The translations under genes were made by a program, and so were the position numbers. Positions 40,664-48,619 of a DNA stretch of 64,000 nucleotides are shown here, piece after piece. How positions within the stretch are numbered: the first letter of the stretch is position 1; each line of letters opens with the position of its first letter. The DNA is from Marinobacter pelagius (GTDB lineage: Bacteria > Pseudomonadota > Gammaproteobacteria > Pseudomonadales > Oleiphilaceae): positions 744,001 through 808,000 of the forward strand of contig NZ_FOUR01000001.1 in NCBI RefSeq assembly GCF_900114925.1, given 5' to 3'. The notes beneath the pieces are model-generated. The model was not told the DNA's origin. It ran no database searches and worked only from the letters and a program-made list of their open reading frames with translations.

Positions 40664-40698
40664 CGCCGATCATCAGAGCGCCGGTGGGGCATCCGGAA

Positions 40699-40881
40699 TC
40701 AGCTGTTTTCCTCGCCCCGGGCCTTCTTGAGTTCATCCAGCTTCTCGTGCAGCAGTTTCTCCAGCTTGATCAGCTGCTCACGATTCTTCTCGTTGGGCTT
40801 GTTGGTATACAGATCCACGTAGGTCTGGGTCACCGAACTCAGAATCGGATGCAGCTTCTTGTAGTCTTCTTCGTCACTCAT
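40699..40881 (-). CDS. small acidic hypothetical protein
   Basis: A 60-residue, highly charged helical protein with a likely coiled-coil C-terminal half (NREQLIKLEKLLHEKLDELKK). The ATG follows GAGGAGAG. Convergent with the symporter gene. No family recognised. Confidence 0.65.
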   Translation of the reverse strand: MSDEEDYKKLHPILSSVTQTYVDLYTNKPNEKNREQLIKLEKLLHEKLDELKKARGEENS

Positions 40882-40971
40882 ACTCGCTCTCCTCGATGTG
40901 GGCTTTCTGATAGTAACTATGGTTGATCTGGCGTCATGATCAAGGGTATTTGCCCGAGGGTTTGACCCCGG

Positions 40972-41415
40972 TCATCCCGTGAGCCGGGCAGCCAGTCGCT
41001 GCCCCGCTTCCGTGGCGCCATGAGCTTGTGCCAGATCCAGGGCGCTGGCCCCATCGGTATCGGCCGCCCGGGGATCGGCGCCGGCCTCCAGCAGAAGCTC
41101 CAAGACCTCCAGTTGATTGGCCATGGCCGCCGACATCAGCGGCGTACGCAGTTGGTCGTTGGCAAGGTTGGGGTTGGCGCCCTTCTCCAGCAGGAGGCGG
41201 ACGGTCTCGAGGCGCGCGTGTTTGGTGGCCAGCATCAGCAGGCTGTCGCCGTCACTGGTGCGTATGTCCACGGGCACGCCGGCTTCCAGCAGTGGCCGGA
41301 GCATCCGGGTACCGCCGTTACGGGCGAGATCAAACAGCCCCTGGGCAAGGGCAATGGCGTCCTCGTCCTTCTGGTTTTCGGGTGGTTGCGGACTGCCGGG
41401 TTTCTGGTCGCTCAT
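40972..41415 (-). CDS. ankyrin repeat protein
   Basis: A 147-residue protein with three to four ankyrin repeats (about residues 30-140): GVPVDIRTSDGDSLLMLATK, LEKGANPNLANDQLRTPLMS and LEAGADPRAADTDGASALD. It is cytoplasmic; no signal peptide is seen. Start at 41415 with AGGT upstream; an in-frame ATG at 41466 would add 17 residues. Partner unknown. Confidence 0.85.
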   Translation of the reverse strand: MSDQKPGSPQPPENQKDEDAIALAQGLFDLARNGGTRMLRPLLEAGVPVDIRTSDGDSLLMLATKHARLETVRLLLEKGANPNLANDQLRTPLMSAAMANQLEVLELLLEAGADPRAADTDGASALDLAQAHGATEAGQRLAARLTG

Positions 41416-41591
41416 GGTGACCTGGGTCTCCGTCGGTTGGGGCGTGGTTATGGCGGAACGTGGCATCGGCTGTCGTCTGCTAATCTGGACATAGGGTCGA
41501 CACCACTGTTAAAACCGTTTGTATCAAAGATCTGGTCACGGATTGGCAAAATCAACCAGGTCGAGGTCAATTATCAACAGGAGGCATTGCT

Positions 41592-42215
41592 GTGAAACTG
41601 CAGGTCCGAGGTATTGAAGAAGGTCAGCCGATTCCGGAGAAATTTGCATTCGGCGTCTACAGCGAAGAGGACCACATGAGCTTTGGTCCGAACAGGAACC
41701 CCGAGATTACCTGGGAGGATGCCCCTGAAGGAACCAAAAGCTTTGTGGTCATGATGTTTGATCCGGATGTGCCAAGCGTGGCGGACGACGTGAACCAGGA
41801 GGGCAAAACTGTTTCAAAGGATTTGCCGCGGGTGGATTTCTTCCACTGGCTGCTGGTGGACATTCCCGCCAATGTGAACCGGATTCCCGAGGGGGAGGAC
41901 AGCGATGGCGTCAGCCCGAAGGGCAAGGACCATGGCCCCGGCCCCATTGGTGTTCGTGGCGTCAATAACTACACCCAGTTCCTGGCCGGCAATCCGGACA
42001 TGGCCGGTACCTACGCCGGTTACGATGGTCCCTGCCCGCCCTGGAACGACGAGATTATCCATCATTACCAGTTCGAGGTTCATGCACTGGATGTGGAGAG
42101 CCTGGGTCTTGAGGGTGAGTTTGATGGCAATGATGTCAGGCAAGCCATGAAAGGCCATGTTCTCGACAGTGCCCGGGTAACGGGAACCTACACCCTGAAT
42201 CCGGATCTCCGGTAA
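41592..42215 (+). CDS. YbhB/YbcL family PEBP-like protein
   Basis: A 207-residue phosphatidylethanolamine-binding-protein homologue of the bacterial YbhB/YbcL type, with ligand-pocket segments PEITWEDAPEGTKSFVVMMFDPDVP and DFFHWLLVDIP, YAGYDGPCPPWND near residue 140 and HHYQFEVHALD. The start is GTG at 41592, with AGGAGG eight bases upstream. Molecular role unknown. Confidence 0.88.
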   Translation: MKLQVRGIEEGQPIPEKFAFGVYSEEDHMSFGPNRNPEITWEDAPEGTKSFVVMMFDPDVPSVADDVNQEGKTVSKDLPRVDFFHWLLVDIPANVNRIPEGEDSDGVSPKGKDHGPGPIGVRGVNNYTQFLAGNPDMAGTYAGYDGPCPPWNDEIIHHYQFEVHALDVESLGLEGEFDGNDVRQAMKGHVLDSARVTGTYTLNPDLR

Positions 42216-42262
42216 CGCCTCCCCGGTAACCAAACTGTCTTGCGGGCGTCACCCGGTTGTCA

Positions 42263-42310
42263 CCGGAGCTTGCCATGGTTGTCTCAAGGACACCTGACTG
42301 CAAGCTCCGG
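42263..42310. repeat. 11-bp inverted repeat in the phosphoesterase 5' leader
   Basis: CCGGAGCTTGC (42263-42273) and GCAAGCTCCGG (42300-42310) are perfect reverse complements separated by 26 bases. They lie just before the GGGAGG ribosome site of the gene at 42327, so the mRNA leader could form a hairpin affecting that start. Confidence 0.45.
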
Positions 42311-42326
42311 CGAAACGGGAGGCACC

Positions 42327-43178
42327 GTGCGACAATATCGCAGTGTATTCATTTCCGATGTCCACCTGGGAACGGCCGACTGCCAGGCCGAGTACCTGCT
42401 GGATTTTCTGCACAACATCCGGTGCGAGACCCTCTACCTCGTCGGCGATATTGTCGATCTCATCGCCATGCAGCGGCGCTCTCACTTCCCGGATTCACAC
42501 CGCAAGGTTATCCACAAGCTGATCGATCTGGCCGCCTCCGGCACCCGTGTGGTCTACATACCCGGCAATCACGATGAGTTCTTCCGGCGTTTCTGTGGCC
42601 AGACCCTGTCCGGTATCGAATTGAACTACAAAGCCGTCCATACCACCGCCGATGGCCGGCAGTTCCTGGTGTGTCATGGAGACCAGTTTGACCAGGTGGT
42701 GCGTTGCAGCCCGCTGATGCTGCTGGTCGGTGACCGTGCCCACGGCCTGTTACTGCGTCTGAACCGCTGGTTCAATGCCCTGCGCCGACTGCAGGGCAAG
42801 CCGTACTGGTCACTGGCTGCCTGGGTGAAAAGCCGGATCGGCAGGGCGCGTACCTTCATCCGTCGGTTCGAGCTGGCGGCGCTGACGGTGGCGGAAAAGG
42901 GTCATTACGACGGCTTTATCTGTGGCCACATTCATTCCGCAGGATTTCTGCGCAGTGAGGACGGGCTGTACTGCAATGACGGTGACTGGGTGGAGCACTG
43001 CACGGCGCTGGTGGAGCAGGAGAATGGCAAGCTGCAATTGCTGCACTGGTCCGAGTCCCCCTCTGTTCTGGCGGTGGAGCCGGATGCGCCCCATCCCGAA
43101 GTGTGCGGTGATGCCCGGCCAGTGCTGGACAGCGTTCCGGCCGGGTTTGTGGAGCAGGTGAATCGCCTAGCCAGCTGA
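42327..43178 (+). CDS. LpxH-like metallophosphoesterase
   Basis: A 283-residue calcineurin-type phosphatase starting at GTG 42327 (GGGAGG is 5 bases upstream). The metal-binding motifs are intact: SDVHLG (10-15), GDIVD (near 40), GNHDEF (near 75), VCHGDQ (near 115) and GHIHSAG (near 200). This longer form is usually annotated as UDP-2,3-diacylglucosamine diphosphatase or a related phosphoesterase. It is too long to be canonical LpxH (about 240 residues), so the substrate is uncertain. Confidence 0.85.
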   Translation: MRQYRSVFISDVHLGTADCQAEYLLDFLHNIRCETLYLVGDIVDLIAMQRRSHFPDSHRKVIHKLIDLAASGTRVVYIPGNHDEFFRRFCGQTLSGIELNYKAVHTTADGRQFLVCHGDQFDQVVRCSPLMLLVGDRAHGLLLRLNRWFNALRRLQGKPYWSLAAWVKSRIGRARTFIRRFELAALTVAEKGHYDGFICGHIHSAGFLRSEDGLYCNDGDWVEHCTALVEQENGKLQLLHWSESPSVLAVEPDAPHPEVCGDARPVLDSVPAGFVEQVNRLAS

Positions 43179-43319
43179 GCCGTGGTCTTCATCCCCCGGG
43201 CTTTGCAGGCAGGTTGCCTTGTTGCCGCATTCGATATCTTCCTTGCTGACCCCTTCAGCCTGGGCGGTTGCGCCCATGGCGAAAGCGAACAGGATACCGA
43301 TCAAGGTAAGGATTCTCAT
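43167..43319 (-). CDS. small exported hypothetical protein
   Basis: A 50-residue protein: signal peptide (MRILTLIGILFAFAMGATAQA) and a short mature part with two cysteines (ECGNKATCLQ) that could form one disulfide. GGAGGA precedes the ATG at 43319. Its 3' end overlaps the 3' end of the convergent phosphoesterase gene by 12 bp. Confidence 0.6.
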   Translation of the reverse strand: MRILTLIGILFAFAMGATAQAEGVSKEDIECGNKATCLQSPGDEDHGSAG

Positions 43320-43456
43320 GGTTGTGTCCTCCGTGTTGCGGATTTGCCGCCTCCCGTGCAAGAACGCACGAGGCGGTGTTCACAACATGGACACATGAGA
43401 GCAGAGAGCGTTACAGAGCTACTCGAAGATTGGCTGCTTATTTTCAGGGTCCGGGC

Positions 43457-44059
43457 TCAGTCCGCACGATAGGCGTCGAGAATCCTCGCCATATCATCAC
43501 CCAGGGTTTCCAGCTCATCATCAGGGAGGTTGCGCTCGGCGATGGAGCGTAACCCCATGATCTGGCTTTGCAATAGCCGGGCAAGGCGCCCGGGATCGAC
43601 GGATTCCCTCAGTTCACCCTGTTCTCTGGCCTGCTCAAGCAAGTCCGAGAAGGACTGCTCTATCGCGCCCAGAATCGCCTGCGCCTGTTCGGACAGCCCC
43701 GCGTGGGTATTGCTGGATTCGAGAAGTGTCTTGACGATCAGACAGGCACGGGAGGGTGCAACGCCTTTTTTGGTACAGCCCTGCGCAATCCTGCGGAGAT
43801 AGTCCTTTAGTCCTTCGATGATGGAATCGTAACCGGCCATGTGCTCGGCCAGCTCCGCGCCGCCCGCTTCGGCATAGCGGGTGAGGGCTTCCGAATACAG
43901 ACCATCCTTGCTGCCAAAGGTGGCGTAGATGCTGCCGGGCCGCATATCCAGGGCCTGCTCGATCTGCTTCATCGAACTGCCATGGTAGCCCTTTTCCCAG
44001 AACAGGCTGACGGCCCTCGCGAGGGCGGATTCCCGATTATAACTTGGAGGTCTGGGCAT
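43457..44059 (-). CDS. TetR family transcriptional regulator
   Basis: A 200-residue repressor with an N-terminal helix-turn-helix (about 10-55, GSSMKQIEQALDMRPGSIYATFGSKDGLYSEALTRYAEAG) and an all-helical ligand domain. It is divergent from an AhpD-like gene. Three copies of the operator-like TTGAATG-N3-GCTCAA sit in the shared intergenic region, so it probably represses both itself and that gene and is relieved by an electrophile or quinone-like inducer (inference). Confidence 0.93.
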   Translation of the reverse strand: MPRPPSYNRESALARAVSLFWEKGYHGSSMKQIEQALDMRPGSIYATFGSKDGLYSEALTRYAEAGGAELAEHMAGYDSIIEGLKDYLRRIAQGCTKKGVAPSRACLIVKTLLESSNTHAGLSEQAQAILGAIEQSFSDLLEQAREQGELRESVDPGRLARLLQSQIMGLRSIAERNLPDDELETLGDDMARILDAYRAD

Positions 44060-44081
44060 ACCGATACCATCTACCGTTACT

Positions 44082-44157
44082 TTGAATGTTCGCTCAATTA
44101 TATCTTGAATGACTGCTCAATAACAGTTAGTCTCGTTGTTGTTGAGCAAACATTCAA
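44082..44157. promoter_or_regulatory. triple TetR operator TTGAATGnnnGCTCAA
   Basis: The 16-bp sequence occurs at 44082-44097, at 44105-44120 and, inverted, at 44142-44157, with 23- and 37-bp start-to-start spacing. Each copy is nearly palindromic (TTGA...TCAA). Together they cover the divergent promoters of the TetR gene (leftward) and the AhpD gene (rightward). No such copy was noticed elsewhere in the window. Confidence 0.75.
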
Positions 44158-44172
44158 AAACGGAGATACACC

Positions 44173-44727
44173 ATGGCTGATTTCAAGTTGCATGACATCG
44201 AATCTGCTCCGGAAGGCGCCAAGCCACTTCTGGAGAAGTCGCAAAAAGGTTTCGGCATGATTCCCAGCCTGCACGCAGTAATGGCGGAATCCCCCCAGGT
44301 GCTGGATGCGTATCAGAAGCTGCATCAGCTGGTGCTGGACAGCAGTTTCGATAATGAAGAGAAAACCGTGGTCTGGCAGACCATCAATGTCGAAAATGCC
44401 TGCCATTACTGCGTGCCGGCACATACCGGCATCGCCAAGATGATGGAAGTATCTGATGACATCATCGAGCCGCTGCGTAACGAGACGCCGCTTCCCAACG
44501 AAAAGCTCGAAGCGCTTCGAGACTTCACCCTGGCGGTGATGCGCAAGCAGGGCAACGTCAGCGAGGAAGACCTGGATGCTTTCTTCAAGGCAGGCTACGG
44601 TCACCGGCAGGTACTGGACGTCATCCTGACCCTGTCCCAGAAGACCATGAGCAACTACATCAACCACATTGCCCAGACGCCGGTTGATGAGCCGTTCAAG
44701 AAGTTCGCCTGGAGCAAAAACCAGTAA
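44173..44727 (+). CDS. alkylhydroperoxidase AhpD/carboxymuconolactone decarboxylase family protein
   Basis: A 184-residue CMD-fold protein with the redox pair in ENACHYCVPAH (CxxCxxxH, near residue 76-82), typical of AhpD-like peroxidases. It probably reduces organic peroxides or detoxifies a quinone. It is controlled by the divergent TetR regulator through the triple operator at 44082-44157. GGAG is 8 bases before the ATG. A strong terminator follows. Confidence 0.9.
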   Translation: MADFKLHDIESAPEGAKPLLEKSQKGFGMIPSLHAVMAESPQVLDAYQKLHQLVLDSSFDNEEKTVVWQTINVENACHYCVPAHTGIAKMMEVSDDIIEPLRNETPLPNEKLEALRDFTLAVMRKQGNVSEEDLDAFFKAGYGHRQVLDVILTLSQKTMSNYINHIAQTPVDEPFKKFAWSKNQ

Positions 44728-44740
44728 ACCGCCGGTTCAG

Positions 44741-44774
44741 GCCGCGTGGTCGATTCCACGCGGCGCTGGCTTTT
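44741..44774 (+). terminator. Rho-independent terminator after the AhpD gene
   Basis: GCCGCGTGG pairs with CCACGCGGC around a six-base loop, followed by GCTGGCTTTT. Confidence 0.7.
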
Positions 44775-44891
44775 GAGTGGAAATTTTTCTCATTTGCATA
44801 GTTCTAAAAAATATAGATAGTCCTATTTTAATAACGCCAATCGTAAATCATAATAATCATTCAAAATTAATCTCCCTTTGGAGGTGCGCCC

Positions 44892-45851
44892 ATGATTCGT
44901 TTGGCGACATTATCAATTCTGTTTCTGTTCAGCGCCTTCTGCTACGGCGCCAAGGCCCAGGTGTCAGCCCTGGTCGACGCTGCCTGGTTGAATGACCGTC
45001 TGGGCGATGACCAGCTGGTGGTTCTGGATGTTCGCTCCGGCATTGATAACGGTGGTGATCGGAGCAGCTTCCAGCAAGGGCACATTCCCGGCTCTGTCTA
45101 TAGCAGCTACACCAATGATGGCTGGCGGGAAACCCGGGACGGCGTGACCGGCCTCATGCCGCCGGTCCGTTCCCTGGAACGCCTGATTGGCGGCCTGGGC
45201 ATTACCAATAACACGACGGTGGTTGTCGTGCCCGCCGGAACCGGGGTGACCGATTTCGGTAGTGCGGCCCGGGTCTACTGGACCTTCCGGGTTTTAGGCC
45301 ATGACGCGGTAACGATTCTCAACGGTGGCTTGGCCGGCTGGAAGGCGGCGAGCTATGACGTTGCCACGGGCGATGGCGCACGCCTGCCGGTGGCACAGTT
45401 CGAGGGCGAGCTTCAGGAACCTCTCCTGGCGAGCCTTGAGGAGGTCCAGCAGGCCCGTGAAACCCAGGCGCAGCTGGTAGACGCCCGCCCGGCGGATTAT
45501 TTCCGGGGCGAGACCAAGTCGCCGGCGGCCAAAGCACCCGGCACCATTCCCGGTTCCCGGAACCTGCCCCATGACTCGTTCATCAACCAGCAGGACCAGG
45601 TGTTCTATCTGAACCGGCAAGCGATTACCGAAAAGGTAAACACAGCCGAGCTGGACCCCGGTGCCCGCACCATTGCCTTCTGCAACACCGGACACTGGGC
45701 CGCCACCGACTGGTTCGTGCTGAGCGAACTGGCGGGTTTCGAGGAAGTGGCACTGTACGACGGCTCCATGGCGGAATGGTCCCAGGACAGTGACCGCCCG
45801 ATGCAGGTGGCGAAAAAAGGCCTCAGCAAACTGCTGGACCTGTTTAACTGA
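44892..45851 (+). CDS. periplasmic sulfurtransferase (two rhodanese domains)
   Basis: A 319-residue exported protein (signal peptide about 1-22, FCYGAKAQ) with two rhodanese domains. The first (about 28-150) lacks the active cysteine; the second (about 175-310) has FCNTGHWAATDW with Cys near 264, of the CxTGxxA thiosulfate sulfurtransferase type. Likely transfers sulfane sulfur from thiosulfate or mercaptopyruvate. It is coupled to the YeeE/TsuA-type transporter 23 bp downstream. The AT-rich upstream region (44775-44891) includes AAAATA/TATTTT inverted arms at 44808-44829. Confidence 0.9.
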   Translation: MIRLATLSILFLFSAFCYGAKAQVSALVDAAWLNDRLGDDQLVVLDVRSGIDNGGDRSSFQQGHIPGSVYSSYTNDGWRETRDGVTGLMPPVRSLERLIGGLGITNNTTVVVVPAGTGVTDFGSAARVYWTFRVLGHDAVTILNGGLAGWKAASYDVATGDGARLPVAQFEGELQEPLLASLEEVQQARETQAQLVDARPADYFRGETKSPAAKAPGTIPGSRNLPHDSFINQQDQVFYLNRQAITEKVNTAELDPGARTIAFCNTGHWAATDWFVLSELAGFEEVALYDGSMAEWSQDSDRPMQVAKKGLSKLLDLFN

Positions 45852-45874
45852 TTGCCTGATTGAGTGGAAACGTG

Positions 45875-47089
45875 ATGACTGATTCTGCAGTTCTTCAGCC
45901 GGATCTCCAACAACCACCCTGGCAGGTGGACCGGTTTATTGTTTCGACGGCACTGGCGGGCTTCGCTCTGCTGGGTGGACTGATCTGGCTGGAAACGGCC
46001 CCCTTCATGGTGGTGCTGTTTGTGGTAGGCACCGTGCTGGGTATGGCCCTGTATCACGGTGCCTTTGGCTTTACCGCCGGCTGGCGCAATCTGGTAGTCA
46101 AGAAACGCGGCGCCGGTATGCGTGCTCAGCTGCTGCTGTTCGCAGTGAGTTCACTGATCATGGTGCCCATGCTCCACAGCGGCCAGGCAGGACTGGTGGG
46201 TGCCGTAGCACCGGTAGGTACTTCGCTGGTGGTGGGCTCCTTCCTGTTCGGCATCGGTATGCAGCTGGGGGGTGGTTGTGGTTCCGGTACCCTGTTCACC
46301 GTGGGTGCTGGCAACATTCGCATGGTGGTCACGCTGGTCTTTTTCATTGCCGGTGCCGTGCTCGGCTCCATCCACCTGCCCTGGTGGCTGGATCAGCCCG
46401 GGTTCGATCCGGTACCACTGGTGAACAGCTTTGGTGTGACCGGAGCCATTCTGGTCCAGTTTATCGGGCTCGGGCTGGTTGCCTGGTGGGTGAATCGTAT
46501 TGAACGCAAGGCCCACGGCTCTATCGAGCGGGACGAACTGCTTTGGAAAAGTCAGGGCCACGGGGTGCTTCGAACCCTGGTCAGTGGCCGCTGGCCGTTC
46601 ACCTGGGCAATCCTGATCCTGGCCGCCGGCAATGCCTTGACCCTGGCCATCGGCGGTGCCCCCTGGAGCATTACCTTCGCCTTCAACGTCTGGGGTGCCA
46701 AGGCTCTGGAAGTGGTGGGCGTCAATATGGCCCAGTTCGAGTTCTGGACCTGGGATTACCCCGCCATGGCCCTGAAGGATTCGGTGCTGACCAACATTCC
46801 CTCGGTGATGAACTTCGGTCTGCTGCTTGGCGCCATGCTGGCGGCGGGTCTGGCCAACCGTTTCAACGAGGCCAGCCGTAACCGGCCGGAAGGTCGCCAG
46901 TTCCTGGCCGCCGTGGTGGGTGGCTTGCTGCTGGGTTATGGTGCCCGGCTGGGCTTCGGCTGCAATATCGGCGCGCTGTTCTCAGGTATTGCCTCAGCCA
47001 GCCTGCATGCATGGATCTGGTTTGCCTGCGCGTTTGCCGGCTCGCTGATCGGAATCCGGCTCCGGCCGTGGTTCCGGCTGCCAAACTGA
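45875..47089 (+). CDS. YeeE/YedE family thiosulfate transporter (TsuA-like)
   Basis: A 404-residue membrane protein with about 10 helices and the duplicated YeeE signature, GGGCGSGTLFTVGAGN with Cys near 135 and FGCNIGALFSGIAS with Cys near 363. These conserved cysteines relay thiosulfate across the membrane in TsuA. The preceding gene is a rhodanese sulfurtransferase, and this pair is known from sulfur-assimilation operons. ATG 45875 is favoured over TTG 45860. Confidence 0.9.
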   Translation: MTDSAVLQPDLQQPPWQVDRFIVSTALAGFALLGGLIWLETAPFMVVLFVVGTVLGMALYHGAFGFTAGWRNLVVKKRGAGMRAQLLLFAVSSLIMVPMLHSGQAGLVGAVAPVGTSLVVGSFLFGIGMQLGGGCGSGTLFTVGAGNIRMVVTLVFFIAGAVLGSIHLPWWLDQPGFDPVPLVNSFGVTGAILVQFIGLGLVAWWVNRIERKAHGSIERDELLWKSQGHGVLRTLVSGRWPFTWAILILAAGNALTLAIGGAPWSITFAFNVWGAKALEVVGVNMAQFEFWTWDYPAMALKDSVLTNIPSVMNFGLLLGAMLAAGLANRFNEASRNRPEGRQFLAAVVGGLLLGYGARLGFGCNIGALFSGIASASLHAWIWFACAFAGSLIGIRLRPWFRLPN

Positions 47090-47103
47090 TGCGGGAGGAT
47101 AGG

Positions 47104-47298
47104 ATGAACAAAGCCTACAGTCGTACCCGCATCGTGGTCATGCTCGGGGTGATTCTGGCATTGATCATGGCGGATCATCTCGGCAGCCCGACCTTTGCGT
47201 TCAATTCCGGTCAGGGCAACGTGGAAACTGCCTTGATGCAGCGGGATGAAACCGCCTGTGCGCCCTGCGGGGCGCCTTGCCCCTCAACGCGAGACTGA
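47104..47298 (+). CDS. small membrane-anchored protein with C-terminal CxxCxxxC
   Basis: A 64-residue protein with one N-terminal membrane helix (about 9-28) and a short, probably periplasmic tail ending TACAPCGAPCPST, a CxxCxxxC cysteine cluster. It starts 14 bp after the YeeE-like gene with AGGA at ribosome-site distance, so it belongs to the sulfur operon. It may be a thiol partner for the transporter or the rhodanese, but this is only inferred. Its end overlaps the convergent glycohydrolase gene by 15 bp. Confidence 0.7.
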   Translation: MNKAYSRTRIVVMLGVILALIMADHLGSPTFAFNSGQGNVETALMQRDETACAPCGAPCPSTRD

Positions 47299-48474
47299 CC
47301 AGGACCCGTTAACCATAGTTTCAATATCCCGGAGGATCGCAGGCGCATGGGTGACCCGCGCCAGCCAGCTAAGAGGGATGCCGCGCTCACCGCCGACTCC
47401 GTGTAAGGCAGCCATTGCCGGGCCGATAATCCAGGCCCGGCCACAGGAATCGCCGCCGCAGTGAATATTGGCGCGAATGGCCTCTGTATAACTTCTGGCG
47501 CGGGTCAGAATATGGAAGATCACCGGCATGGCTTCATGCAGGTAGCAGGTGCGGCCGAAAGTGTCGCCGGCTTGTATCGCATCCAGTGATGAACCGGACT
47601 GGGCCCTGGCCAGGCTTGCCTGGTCCGGAGCTTCGGCTTTGGCCGTTTCCAGGGCCGCCGACATCGACTCGCCCCGGAAAAGAAGATCCAGAAGCCGCGC
47701 CGCGCATTTTGCCCAGGCCACCGCTTCGTCATTGTGATTGGTGACCCGGACAGCGGCTTCGGTCAGCTCCATCAATCGATCACTGCCGCAATAACTGGCC
47801 ACCAGGGGCGGCAGTTTGGATACCGCGGGCAGTTGCATGTCGTTGGCGCCGCTTTCCGGCAATAGGTGCTGGTCGATGGTTTCAGCGAGGTAAACGCCCG
47901 CTTCCTGAACCTCCGATTCATGGTAGGTCAGGTCGATGGCCCTGCGAACCGGATCCGCCAGTTGCTCGCCACTCAGGCGCCGGGTGTAGGGCAGTACCTT
48001 CTGCACCAGTATCCGCCTTTGTTGATCGGTCAATTCGGCCCTGACGGTTGATTGGGCCTGTTTAATGGCTTCCTGCTCAATGGTGTTCAGGTTGTTCAGG
48101 GTGACCCGCGTCGGGTTGTCGATGTAGCCCTGCCATTGACCACCAGGCCCGAAGTACGCCCGAAAGCGGCGCTGGTAATCGCGGATATCCAGCCTGCCCT
48201 CGTTTGCCAGCAGGCTGTCGGTCAGTACCCCGGTGGCCGCCCCGTAATGACTGACATCGCCAACCTGTTTGCCCTCATGGGCGAAGTAACCGAATCCGCC
48301 TTTGAAATAATCGTCATCCGGAGGCAGGAATTCCGGTGATTCACCGCCTACTTCCAGAATGCGTGCGCTGTCATACAACCAGTGCAGACCAAGGCTGGCT
48401 GCATCCGCGACCCAGCCTCCGGCCAGGGCGGCGATAACGTCAGGTTTTCTGTCGTTGGGCAGGGCGTCGGTCAT
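47284..48474 (-). CDS. ADP-ribosylglycohydrolase family protein
   Basis: A 396-residue protein of the ADP-ribosylglycohydrolase (DraG/J1-crystallin) superfamily. N-terminal AALAGGWVADAASLGLHWLYD is the family start; GGDSCGRAWIIGPAMAALHGV near 345 matches the C-terminal metal-binding segment. It probably hydrolyses ADP-ribose-linked substrates. ATG 48474 has GAG eight bases upstream; 48483 is too close. It diverges from the cysteine-rich cytochrome gene; the ECF-type promoter of that gene begins 43 bp from this start. Confidence 0.85.
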   Translation of the reverse strand: MTDALPNDRKPDVIAALAGGWVADAASLGLHWLYDSARILEVGGESPEFLPPDDDYFKGGFGYFAHEGKQVGDVSHYGAATGVLTDSLLANEGRLDIRDYQRRFRAYFGPGGQWQGYIDNPTRVTLNNLNTIEQEAIKQAQSTVRAELTDQQRRILVQKVLPYTRRLSGEQLADPVRRAIDLTYHESEVQEAGVYLAETIDQHLLPESGANDMQLPAVSKLPPLVASYCGSDRLMELTEAAVRVTNHNDEAVAWAKCAARLLDLLFRGESMSAALETAKAEAPDQASLARAQSGSSLDAIQAGDTFGRTCYLHEAMPVIFHILTRARSYTEAIRANIHCGGDSCGRAWIIGPAMAALHGVGGERGIPLSWLARVTHAPAILRDIETMVNGSWSVSR

Positions 48475-48516
48475 GCATTGCACTCATATTAGATGCCGAT
48501 TGGTTTTCCAAATTGG

Positions 48517-48544
48517 TGTAATAGTTCCGGAATTCATGTGTCTC
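48517..48544 (+). promoter_or_regulatory. ECF-type promoter 1 (Cys-rich cytochrome operon)
   Basis: TGTAATA at 48517-48523 and GTGTCTC at 48538-48544 are spaced by 14 bases, the same blocks and spacing seen at 51284 and 53573. It lies about 75 bp before the ATG at 48620. Confidence 0.7.
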
Positions 48545-48619
48545 TTTCCTGACCGCCCCTTCGGGCGGCAACGGGCTCTGCAGGCCCGAACCATAACTCC
48601 ATGATCGGGGAGAGAGACA

